From assembly GCA_964348455.1 (NCBI GenBank), contig CAYGCQ010000033.1:1-11084 (forward strand): a stretch of 11,084 nt of DNA, in the 5' to 3' direction. Both the position numbers and the translations under genes were made by a program. The notes under the pieces are model-generated. The model saw nothing but the letters and a program-made list of their open reading frames with translations. It did no database searches and was not told where the DNA came from. How positions within the stretch are numbered: the stretch's first letter is position 1; each line of letters opens with the position of its first letter. This stretch comes from UBA10133 sp964348455. Its GTDB lineage: Bacteria; Patescibacteriota; Microgenomatia; UBA1400; MFAQ01. Positions 1 to 6,294 of this stretch are shown piece after piece.

Positions 1-1
1 G

Positions 2-187
2 TTACTTATTTTTCCTTTCGCTGTATTTTTCTTAGTTTTAGGACTGATAAATAGTTTCTCTGATTCGTCTGCAGGATTAGCCGGTATATTTTTAATTTTT
101 AATATTTTGTTTTATGTTTTTGCATTAATATTGTTCTTACTGGGAAAGTGGTTGATTAAAAAATCCAATCAAAACGTAAAAAAATAA
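2..187 (+). CDS. C-terminal fragment of a small membrane protein
   Basis: An open frame enters from the left edge and ends at TAA 185-187, giving 61 residues. It is strongly hydrophobic. Two membrane-spanning stretches can be seen, roughly residues 1-20 and 27-50, joined by a short polar turn (NSFSDSSAG). The tail is basic (KWLIKKSNQNVKK), which suggests a cytoplasmic C terminus. The beginning of the gene lies outside the window, so the family cannot be named. It converges on clpB, with a hairpin repeat between the two stops. The coding call rests on an uninterrupted frame and a coherent hydrophobic pattern followed by a basic tail. Confidence 0.6.
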   Translation, partial: LLIFPFAVFFLVLGLINSFSDSSAGLAGIFLIFNILFYVFALILFLLGKWLIKKSNQNVKK

Positions 188-206
188 AAGTTTTTGTTAT
201 CCAGAT

Positions 207-235
207 GGATTCCCGATCAGGTCGGGGATGACAAG
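207..235. repeat. short hairpin repeat, copy 1
   Basis: The 29-bp unit starts GGATTCCCGA and ends TCGGGGATGACAAG, and folds as CCCGA-tcagg-TCGGG. It matches 6252-6280 at 27 of 29 positions, and a diverged inverted copy is at 6204-6230. It lies between the convergent ends of the membrane protein and clpB, where the hairpin could help end transcription, although no U-tract follows directly. Similar TGGATTCCCG...GGGAATGAC units are known as dispersed intergenic repeats in many bacterial genomes. Confidence 0.8.
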
Positions 236-249
236 GTTTGTCGTGAAAT

Positions 250-2379
250 TTATTTGATGACGAGTTTTGAGTCGGCAAAGGAAACTGTAATTTGAGTATG
301 AGGCTTGAGCTTGCCTTCAATGATTTGAAGAGCCAGTTCATCCTCAATTTTGTTTTGAATTACTCTCTTAATGGGTCGGGCTCCATAAATCTTGTCAAAT
401 CCAAATAAAGAGACCATTTCTGAAACAGATTTATCGAAGCTAATATCAAAACCTCTGAAAAATAGTCTTTCTGACAACTCTTTCAATTGAACCTCAACAA
501 TTTTGGAGACTTCCTCTTTACCTAGTCTCTTAAAAGTTATTATTTGATCAATGCGATTTAGAAATTCTGGACGGAAATGAGTCCTTAATAGTTCATAAGT
601 TTTTGCTTCAATATCAGCTTCGTTCAGCTTATCGTCGACCGCAAACGATCCTCCGAGATTACTTGTCATGATAATAACAGTATTTTTAAAATTCACTGTG
701 TGACCTTGACCATCTGTCAGACGACCGTCGTCTAGAATCTGAAGGAATGCACTGAAAATCTGGGGGTGGGCCTTTTCTATTTCATCAAAAAGGATTACAG
801 AGTAGGGCTTACGCCTCACGGCTTCGGTTAATTGCCCACCTTCCTCGTAACCCACGTAACCAGGAGGTGCACCGATAAGACGTGCGATTGAATGACTTTC
901 TGTGTACTCGGTCATGTCGATACGAATAAGAGACCTTTCATCATTAAAAAGCTCTTCAGCCAATGCCTTGGCTGTTTCGGTCTTCCCGACACCGGTAGGT
1001 CCCAAAAAAAGGAATGAGGCAATGGGTCTGTCTTCTTCGGAGATGCCTGCTCTGGACCTCCTAATAGCATTGGCAGCGGCTTTAAGAGCTTTGTCTTGAC
1101 CGACTACTCTCTTGGTGAGTTCCGACTCCAGGTTAATTAATTTTGAGGTCTCGGAATCTAGCAGTCTTGTGACCGGGATACCCGCCCACCTTGAAATAAC
1201 TTTCGCAACATCTTCAGTGTCTACCTCTAACTGAAGAACTCGGTCTTCCGGCTTTATTGCCTCCCATTCTTTTTGTTTACTATCCAATTTTTCATGAAGT
1301 TTCGGCAGGATGCCGTATTTTAGTTGAGCCGCTTCTTCTAGTCTAACTTCCCTTTCGGCCGTATCAAACTTAATCTTTGTCTGATCGATCTCCGCTTGAA
1401 GGTGATTAATTTCTTCAATTAATCCTTTTTGCTGTCGCCAAGCAACTTCAATTTTGGATGCAAGCAACTCTTTTTCTTCGCGATCTTTTTCCAGATGCTC
1501 TCGACGAACCTTGGCAGAGTCCGACTTTTCTTTTTTAAGAGCAGCCAGCTCGATGTCTATCTGAGTTATTTTTCTTTTTAAAATATCTAACTCTGCGGGC
1601 ATAGATTCTATTTCTATCTTTAGTGATGAGGCTGCTTCGTCTATTAGGTCGATAGCCTTATCTGGTAGAAAGCGATCAGGAAGATATCGAACTGATAAAT
1701 TAACAGCGGAGATTAGAGCATCGTCACTGATTCTTAACTTATGGTGAATTTCGTATTTTTCCTTAATTCCTCTTAGAATTGCAATTGTGTCTTCTTGACT
1801 GGGCTCTTCGACTAGTACCGGCTGGAAACGTCTTTCCAGAGCAGCATCTTTTTCGATATGTTTGCGATATTCATCAATAGTAGTTGCCCCAATTAAGTGT
1901 AGCTCTCCCCTAGCTAACGCTGGTTTGAGAATATTGGCAGCGTCGACGGCCCCCTCTCCGGCGCCGGCGCCAACAAGAGTATGAAGCTCATCGAAAAATA
2001 ATATGTACTGCCCTTCACCTTTTTTAACTTCGTCTACGATTCCTTTCATTCGTTTTTCAAATTCGCCCCGGTAAGAAGCTCCGGCCAATACACTGGCCAT
2101 GTCAAGAACCAAGATGTCTTTATTTTTAATTGAGTCAGGTACGTCTCCATCAGCTATGCGATTAGCCAAGCCCTCAACTAAAGCAGTTTTGCCCACTCCG
2201 GGGTCTCCAATCAAAACCGGATTGTTTTTAGTGCGACGAGAAAGTACTTGCATCACTCGGCGTATTTCCATGTCTCGACCTATGACTGGATCTAGCTGAT
2301 GTGCTTTCGCCTTAGTAGTTAAGTTGACGGTATATTTTTCGAGGAGTTTTCCCTCCTGTTGTTCAAAAGGATTTTCCAT
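250..2379 (-). CDS. clpB: ClpB-type AAA+ disaggregase lacking the N domain
   Basis: This is a hexameric, ATP-driven cytoplasmic chaperone that threads aggregated proteins through its pore, normally with DnaK. It has 709 residues; full-length ClpB is usually about 850-870. Domain 1 has Walker A GDPGVGKT (58-65), Walker B ILFFDE (126-131) and pore-loop Tyr103 (SYRGEFE). A long charged coiled coil (about 265-385) is the middle domain that separates ClpB from ClpA and ClpX. Domain 2 has Walker A GPTGVGKT (460-467), Walker B VILFDE (528-533) and pore Tyr508 (GYVG). No IGL/IGF loop for docking ClpP is seen between the domain-2 ATPase motifs and PEFLNR. The roughly 140-residue Clp N domain is missing: the protein opens just before LEKYTVNLT. 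No upstream in-frame start can restore it, because the promoter and CIRCE-like operator lie directly before the ATG. Confidence 0.96.
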   Translation of the reverse strand: MENPFEQQEGKLLEKYTVNLTTKAKAHQLDPVIGRDMEIRRVMQVLSRRTKNNPVLIGDPGVGKTALVEGLANRIADGDVPDSIKNKDILVLDMASVLAGASYRGEFEKRMKGIVDEVKKGEGQYILFFDELHTLVGAGAGEGAVDAANILKPALARGELHLIGATTIDEYRKHIEKDAALERRFQPVLVEEPSQEDTIAILRGIKEKYEIHHKLRISDDALISAVNLSVRYLPDRFLPDKAIDLIDEAASSLKIEIESMPAELDILKRKITQIDIELAALKKEKSDSAKVRREHLEKDREEKELLASKIEVAWRQQKGLIEEINHLQAEIDQTKIKFDTAEREVRLEEAAQLKYGILPKLHEKLDSKQKEWEAIKPEDRVLQLEVDTEDVAKVISRWAGIPVTRLLDSETSKLINLESELTKRVVGQDKALKAAANAIRRSRAGISEEDRPIASFLFLGPTGVGKTETAKALAEELFNDERSLIRIDMTEYTESHSIARLIGAPPGYVGYEEGGQLTEAVRRKPYSVILFDEIEKAHPQIFSAFLQILDDGRLTDGQGHTVNFKNTVIIMTSNLGGSFAVDDKLNEADIEAKTYELLRTHFRPEFLNRIDQIITFKRLGKEEVSKIVEVQLKELSERLFFRGFDISFDKSVSEMVSLFGFDKIYGARPIKRVIQNKIEDELALQIIEGKLKPHTQITVSFADSKLVIK

Positions 2380-2385
2380 ATTTCT

Positions 2386-2414
2386 ACAATACTACGACTC
2401 TGGCACTCCGTCAA
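2386..2414 (-). promoter_or_regulatory. clpB sigma70-type promoter, apparently leaderless
   Basis: On the minus strand, TTGACG (2414-2409) and TATTGT (2391-2386) are 17 bp apart. Only 6 nt (AGAAAT) separate the -10 from the clpB ATG, so transcription should begin at or next to the A of the start codon. There is no Shine-Dalgarno upstream. The -35 lies inside the CIRCE spacer, so a repressor bound there would block RNA polymerase directly. Confidence 0.65.
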
Positions 2415-2426
2415 GTTGATTGCTAA
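2400..2426 (-). promoter_or_regulatory. CIRCE-like HrcA operator upstream of clpB
   Basis: The minus strand reads TTAGCAATC, nine bases, then GAGTGCCAG. The CIRCE consensus is TTAGCACTC-N9-GAGTGCTAA, so 15 of 18 arm positions match and the N9 spacing is exact. It overlaps the promoter -35 and ends 20 nt before the start codon of a heat-shock chaperone gene. HrcA repression through CIRCE is established for groE/dnaK and, in some bacteria, clpB. Regulation here is inferred; hrcA itself is not in the window. Confidence 0.7.
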
Positions 2427-2427
2427 A

Positions 2428-3045
2428 CTAGTTAAAAATTCTAATGTAGGTCTCTTGAATTATGGACAAAGCTTTGCGGTTGGACTTTATTTTCTGATAA
2501 GCGTTTTTGGCTCTTTCAATTGTGTCTGCATCAAAATTATGTAAGTTTTGAGAAAATGCAACGATCGTTTGTATAGTAGGAGGTTCAGAGAAGTATTTTT
2601 TTAATAGAATATGCCACTTCTTTACTATATCTACTGACACCAGAGTAGTTTCATCTGTCACAATTTCGTCTAGATATTTAACATATTTTGACCAATCATG
2701 AATCAAGCCATAGGAAAACTCATCTTCCACAAACTTGATAACAGATACATTGATACCATTTTCTTCAACGTAGTTATAGATACCTAATTTTTTTAGAGTT
2801 TTCTCTCTTTCGACGTCTACTAAAGAGTGAACGTAGGAACCCTTATTAAAACTACCCCTCATCTGGACAAGCTTATCGATTGTAGGTTCTAAATCATGAG
2901 TTTCTTCACGTTTTAGATTTCCCAGGTAACGTATATCCGGAAAAAGCGTGCCCAGATAATATTTGTTGTCTTCGATGAGCTGATCACTGAGGAACAGATT
3001 TTTAATTTTTCTAGCATATGGAATATGGGTAATCTGTGAAGCCAT
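2428..3045 (-). CDS. Uncharacterised His/Asp-rich protein, possibly a metal-dependent phospholipase C-like family
   Basis: The product has 205 residues, no signal peptide and no membrane segment. Conserved-looking candidate metal ligands lie along it: His7 in QITHIPYA, Asp37 in GTLFPDIRY, His49 and Asp50 in EETHD, His72 and Asp76 in YVHSLVD, and a later HDW motif. An N-terminal THI motif, a G-x-x-FPD motif and an HxxxD helix recall the zinc-dependent phospholipase C-like or HD-like helical families. This is a weak pattern match, so no function is assigned. The start fits well: TATAAT lies 7 nt before the ATG. The gene is immediately upstream of clpB, but the promoter and CIRCE-like operator start right at its stop codon, so clpB is probably a separate unit. 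It is divergent from the IPK gene. Confidence 0.85.
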   Translation of the reverse strand: MASQITHIPYARKIKNLFLSDQLIEDNKYYLGTLFPDIRYLGNLKREETHDLEPTIDKLVQMRGSFNKGSYVHSLVDVEREKTLKKLGIYNYVEENGINVSVIKFVEDEFSYGLIHDWSKYVKYLDEIVTDETTLVSVDIVKKWHILLKKYFSEPPTIQTIVAFSQNLHNFDADTIERAKNAYQKIKSNRKALSIIQETYIRIFN

Positions 3046-3115
3046 TCTCTTAATTATAGAGAAATTTTAAAATTTAGTTTGACTTTATACTAAGCTTATA
3101 TTTGATAAACTAGGG
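3046..3115. promoter_or_regulatory. Divergent promoter region (3045 gene / IPK)
   Basis: This 70-bp AT-rich gap serves two diverging genes. On the minus strand a consensus TATAAT (3058-3053) is followed after 7 nt by the ATG at 3045, with no clear -35. On the plus strand TTGACT (3079-3084) and GATAAA (3104-3109), 19 bp apart, lead after 6 nt to the GTG at 3116. A TATATT at 3097-3102 is an alternative -10. Both transcripts would have little or no leader. Confidence 0.5.
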
Positions 3116-3910
3116 GTGATGGAAAAACTGGTTTTAATTAAACTTGGGGGAAGCTTGATCACGGATAAAAGTAAAGAGAGGACTCCCAGACCGGAGATGA
3201 TGGCGAAGCTGGCGGATGAAATGATTAGTATATCTGGCAAGCTTGACGGAAAAATGATTGTGGCACATGGAGCAGGGTCTTTTGCTCACAGGCCTGCTGA
3301 CCAGTACAAAGTGAATAATGGAATCAAGGGTCCACTTCAGTTCAAAGGTTTTCCAATAGTAGCCGATCGGGCGGTAGAGCTAAATCGTATCGTGATTAAA
3401 ACTTTTATAGAGATGGGTATTCCCGCGGTTTCATTTTCTCCGGAAAGTATGATTATGTCCGATGACCGAAAACCGGAGTCTGTCTTTACTGATTCACTTG
3501 AACACGCACTGACTTTGGGGTTTTTGCCCGTGCTGTACGGAGATATAGTTTTTGATAAAAAAATAGGTGCTTGTATTTACTCTACAGAAATGGTGCTAGG
3601 TGCCTTGGCGGATAAGCTGGCCCAGAAATACGAAATCAGCTTTGTTTATTGCACTGATACCGATGGTGTCTATGACCTACGCAGAAGAACTATCCCAGAA
3701 ATTAATTCGAAAAATATTAAGGAGGTGGAGAAGTTTATAACTGGTTCAAAAAGTACCGATGTTACAGGAGGAATGATCCACAAGGTGTATGCGAGTTTAG
3801 AGATGGCTAAGTTAGGGATGAAAACAATTATTGTAAATGGGAATAAATTGAACGAACTTAAGAGTGCTGTGCTGGGAAAAGAGCATCACGGAACGGAAAT
3901 TTCGGATTAA
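3116..3910 (+). CDS. ipk: Isopentenyl phosphate kinase (amino acid kinase fold)
   Basis: This enzyme phosphorylates isopentenyl phosphate with ATP to give isopentenyl diphosphate, the last step of the alternative mevalonate pathway known from archaea and some bacteria. It has 264 residues, the normal family length. The N-terminal LIKLGGSLIT (7-16) is the phosphate-binding loop. HGAGSFAH (51-58) matches the IPK HGxGSFGH motif, and His58 matches the catalytic histidine that distinguishes IPK from other amino acid kinases. Further signatures are YGDIVFD, STEM, CTDTDGVYD and TDVTGGM near the C terminus. Start codons GTG 3116 and ATG 3119 are adjacent. The spacing from the -10 favours GTG if the mRNA is leaderless, and the AGGGG before them is too close for a normal Shine-Dalgarno. 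No other isoprenoid gene is nearby. A related small-molecule kinase of the same fold is the main alternative. Confidence 0.88.
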   Translation: MMEKLVLIKLGGSLITDKSKERTPRPEMMAKLADEMISISGKLDGKMIVAHGAGSFAHRPADQYKVNNGIKGPLQFKGFPIVADRAVELNRIVIKTFIEMGIPAVSFSPESMIMSDDRKPESVFTDSLEHALTLGFLPVLYGDIVFDKKIGACIYSTEMVLGALADKLAQKYEISFVYCTDTDGVYDLRRRTIPEINSKNIKEVEKFITGSKSTDVTGGMIHKVYASLEMAKLGMKTIIVNGNKLNELKSAVLGKEHHGTEISD

Positions 3911-4275
3911 AACAAGTCAGTCTCTACATAAATTAATTGGCACCATAGAATTTCAAGTGAGCTCATCTCCTCTTGAGTTTTGGCTTTTTCAAGCACACTC
4001 GTCCGAAGCTCAGTCACTATTTTTGGAGGTGTTTCTCCCCAGACGAACTCCCAAGCGATACCTTACAGAAGTGCAAAGTCCGGAGAATCTCCAAAATCCG
4101 TAGACGGATTGATATCTACAATCGCATCGGTGAGACTAAAGTCGAGTTTGTTATTTGTCGAAAATGGGAACTCTATGCAAGCTACGTTCCAAAACTCCAT
4201 TTTTTTACTCAGTTTTTCCACTTCAGATCTGACCACTGTGGCAAGATTAATTTCTTTGTGGCTAATTTCCTTCAT
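3907..4275 (-). pseudogene. Small unrecognised gene interrupted by one in-frame TAA
   Basis: From ATG 4275 the frame encodes 70 residues (MKEISHKEINL to PDFALL) and meets TAA at 4065-4063. The same frame then runs open for another 51 codons, beginning GIAWEFVWGETPPKIV and ending VETDLF, to a TAA at 3909-3907. The continuation reads like protein and stops exactly where the convergent IPK gene ends (4 bp overlap). This suggests one original gene of about 122 residues. It starts 13 nt after the pentapeptide gene and has its own TAAAAT 7 nt before the ATG. Possible causes are a recent nonsense mutation (for example CAA or TAC to TAA), a sequencing error, or stop readthrough. No family is recognised. 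Confidence 0.6.
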
Positions 4276-4288
4276 CCCACAGATTTTA

Positions 4289-4840
4289 TCAGTTTTTGGG
4301 AAGCATAAAACCTTTTGAAAGACCGTACTGAATGAACCCTTCTAGATCAAGAATGGTTTGATTTATTTTACAGTTTTGAAAAGAAACACCGGTCGTATTT
4401 GAATCTGTAAAGTCGGCATTTTTAAGTTTGCAGTAATCAAAGACAGACTTCTCGAAATCAATATTTGTGAGCTGCAATCCAGAAAGATCGCAGTTCGAAA
4501 AATAAACGGACTTTAACTCTGACTGTGGAAAGGTACAGCCCGTGAGCTTTTGCTCTTCGAATGAACATCCCTCAAGTCGGCAATGTTGAAAGGTACAGCC
4601 CGTCAAAGAAGTGTCCTTGAAATTTATCCAGTTCAACTTACAGTCTTCGAAGCGACATTTTTCAAATGATACCGAGTCTAAAAGGGAATTGGAAAGATCG
4701 CAGTTGATAAAAACAGAGTTCTCAAAGCCTGTGAATTTGAACTGTGCCTTGGAAAACTTACAGTCAATAAACTTTGTGACTTCGAAGTCTACACCCTTTA
4801 GATCTTCGTCTGAGAAGCACTTTTCTTTGATATTTACCAT
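4289..4840 (-). CDS. Pentapeptide-repeat protein (McbG/Qnr-like architecture)
   Basis: The product has 183 residues and is almost entirely pentapeptide repeats with Phe or Leu at the centre and many Cys (FEKCRFEDCKL, FQHCRLEGCSF, FSNCDL, FDYCKL). Such repeats form a right-handed square beta-helix. Some members of this size class (McbG, Qnr) mimic DNA and bind gyrase, while most have unknown roles. The C-terminal LDLEGFIQYGLSKGF is a plausible capping helix. The chosen ATG at 4840 lies 1 nt after the Nudix stop codon, fitting translational coupling. A start at 4906 would overlap the Nudix gene by 65 nt and add non-repeat sequence. The stop is TGA. Cytoplasmic location is inferred from the absence of a signal peptide. 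Drug resistance should not be assumed from fold alone. Confidence 0.87.
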   Translation of the reverse strand: MVNIKEKCFSDEDLKGVDFEVTKFIDCKFSKAQFKFTGFENSVFINCDLSNSLLDSVSFEKCRFEDCKLNWINFKDTSLTGCTFQHCRLEGCSFEEQKLTGCTFPQSELKSVYFSNCDLSGLQLTNIDFEKSVFDYCKLKNADFTDSNTTGVSFQNCKINQTILDLEGFIQYGLSKGFMLPKN

Positions 4841-4841
4841 T

Positions 4842-5282
4842 TTAATTCCAACCACTTTCAAAGAAAGGAACTTTGTACTGATAATTTTTAATTGCATCTG
4901 ATACATGAGGTAAAAGATTAGAGGGTAAACTGTTTATAGGGAACCAAGATAGATCGTCGCACTTGTCTTTTTCTTTGATAGTTGCCTCTCCAGCCCACTT
5001 TTTGGAAACGAAGAAAAAATCCATATATTCCTGATCTGGTGAGCGACGATGGGTGACCGTTGCGGGGTGTAAATCGTCCTTAGAGATTTTAATTCCGGCC
5101 TCCTCTTCAGCCTCACGGATCATAGAATCGCTAACCGACTCGTTGCCATCTAGATGCCCTGAAATAAGACTATAGCTACCATCCTTCCAACCGGTATTAA
5201 ATCTCCTAGATAAAAGAATGTGGTCTCCTTTTAAAAGAATTAGATAAACTGCAGCTCTTATTGAAAAACGCTCTTTTTGCAT
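4842..5282 (-). CDS. Nudix hydrolase
   Basis: The product hydrolyses a nucleoside diphosphate linked to another moiety, using Mg2+. It has 146 residues, the usual size for a single Nudix domain. The complete Nudix box GX5EX7REUXEEXGU is present at residues 42-64: GHLDGNE, then REAEEEAGI, with Glu60 and Glu61 as the metal-binding pair. The substrate cannot be told from sequence; the N-terminal AAVYLILLKGDHILLSRR resembles (d)NTP-sanitising and broad-range members. The start at 5282 (MQKERFSIRAAV) is chosen over 5360 because it opens directly before the first domain strand and avoids a long overlap with htpX. It lies 8 nt after the htpX stop. TATAAT (5295-5290), 7 nt before this ATG, could also give an independent leaderless transcript. 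Confidence 0.93.
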   Translation of the reverse strand: MQKERFSIRAAVYLILLKGDHILLSRRFNTGWKDGSYSLISGHLDGNESVSDSMIREAEEEAGIKISKDDLHPATVTHRRSPDQEYMDFFFVSKKWAGEATIKEKDKCDDLSWFPINSLPSNLLPHVSDAIKNYQYKVPFFESGWN

Positions 5283-5290
5283 TGGAAAAA

Positions 5291-6190
5291 TTATATACCC
5301 CTGAGAGCTTTTATTCTCTCTTTGACTGGAGGGTGAGTGTTGAATAAGCCGGCGAACCAACCAATTGAGTCATGATGGTTTTTGAGAGGATTGGCAATAT
5401 ATAGATGAGCAGTGGCTTTGTTGGCAGCCTCGAGAGGTTCTTTGTCTGCAGAGATCTTTTCTAGTGCTTTGGCGAGACCTTCGGGGTATTTGGTAAGAGA
5501 TGCACCTGACGCATCGGCCAAAAATTCACGACGGCGTGAGATAGCTAGCTGGATTAGCCGAGCAATGATAGGTGATAAGAGAGCCAATATCATACCGACT
5601 ACAAAAAGGATGGCTCCCAAGTTTCCATCATTACTATCCCTACTCCTGCCTCGAATATGTGACCTTAAAAGAATGTCAGCAAGTAGTGTTATTGAGCCGA
5701 CGAGTATGGTGACTATTCCCATAAGTCGTATATCGTAGTTTTTAACATGGCTGAGTTCGTGGGCAATTACCCCCTCAATCTCAGTACGATTAAGTCTGGA
5801 AAGTAGTCCAGTGGTTACACAAACCACAGCGTGTTCGGGGTCTCTACCTGTAGCAAAGGCATTCATAGCAGTATCCTCAATCACGTAGAGCTTGGGCATC
5901 GGAACTTTGGCAACTCCGACTAGATTTTCGGTAACTGTATAGAAATCAAAATGATCTTTCTTGGTGGCTGGAACGGCGCCTGATATGGAAAGAATAATAC
6001 TATCCGAGAAGTAGAAACTAGCAAAGCTCATAATTCCGGAAATTATGAGTGCAATGCCAATAAGGCTATAATCGAACCCCATTGAATAAGTGATTGCATA
6101 TGATGCTATCGCAATGAAGGCAATAAAGAATGTGATTACTAACCCGCTGCGGAGTTTATTGTCGTCGACTTGCTCGTAAAAGTTTTTCAT
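5291..6190 (-). CDS. htpX: HtpX-type membrane zinc metalloprotease
   Basis: This inner-membrane M48 peptidase degrades misfolded or damaged membrane proteins, with its active site facing the cytoplasm. It has 299 residues. Two membrane helices (about 14-36 and 42-70) are followed by the catalytic HELSH at 144-148 in EGVIAHELSHVKNYD. Glu222 in RRREFLADASG is the probable third zinc ligand. Two further hydrophobic segments lie at about 157-175 and 191-217. AMNAFATGRDPEHAVV is the usual family signature upstream. The start chosen is ATG 6190 (MKNFYEQVD), matching the usual family N terminus. The longer frame from 6208 starts inside a repeat. Order lemA then htpX is a common conserved pair. The gap carries the repeat and no clear Shine-Dalgarno. 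Confidence 0.95.
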   Translation of the reverse strand: MKNFYEQVDDNKLRSGLVITFFIAFIAIASYAITYSMGFDYSLIGIALIISGIMSFASFYFSDSIILSISGAVPATKKDHFDFYTVTENLVGVAKVPMPKLYVIEDTAMNAFATGRDPEHAVVCVTTGLLSRLNRTEIEGVIAHELSHVKNYDIRLMGIVTILVGSITLLADILLRSHIRGRSRDSNDGNLGAILFVVGMILALLSPIIARLIQLAISRRREFLADASGASLTKYPEGLAKALEKISADKEPLEAANKATAHLYIANPLKNHHDSIGWFAGLFNTHPPVKERIKALRGI

Positions 6191-6203
6191 ATTGGTTTTA
6201 GTT

Positions 6204-6277
6204 GTCATCCTCGCGGATGCGGGGATCCATGTATTCGGAACTTATTTTTATAGATTCCCGATCAGGTCGGGAATGAC
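6204..6277. repeat. MITE-like element: two hairpin repeats in inverted orientation
   Basis: Two copies of the short hairpin unit face each other. 6204-6230 starts GTCATCCTCG and ends GGGGATCCAT. 6252-6277 starts AGATTCCCGA and ends GGGAATGAC, with AAG following to 6280. The outer ends GTCATCC and GGAATGAC are near-inverted repeats, giving a 74-bp element with imperfect terminal inverted repeats and an AT-rich centre. It fills most of the lemA-htpX gap and would be transcribed as paired hairpins in the operon mRNA. Copy 1 is at 207-235. Confidence 0.75.
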
Positions 6278-6294
6278 AAGATTATAAAACAATC

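Noticed and set aside
156..347. Minus-strand 63-residue frame over the clpB 3' end
   Set aside because: It crosses the repeat and the clpB frame, with no ribosome site.
250..2379. ClpC or ClpA identity for the ATPase
   Set aside because: The middle coiled coil is of ClpB length and no IGL/IGF ClpP-docking loop is seen, so ClpB fits better.
3864..4318. Three overlapping plus-strand frames downstream of IPK
   Set aside because: They lie opposite the better-supported minus-strand broken gene, have no ribosome site, and two overlap each other in different frames.
4289..4840. Calling the pentapeptide protein a Qnr quinolone-resistance determinant
   Set aside because: The repeat fold is shared by many proteins; the sequence does not show Qnr-specific loops, so only the architecture is claimed.
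5283..5360. Longer Nudix start at 5360
   Set aside because: The extra 26 residues overlap the htpX 3' end and resemble no Nudix extension.
6191..6208. HtpX start at 6208
   Set aside because: The ATG is provided by the repeat end and GAGG touches it with no spacing; the family N terminus fits ATG 6190.
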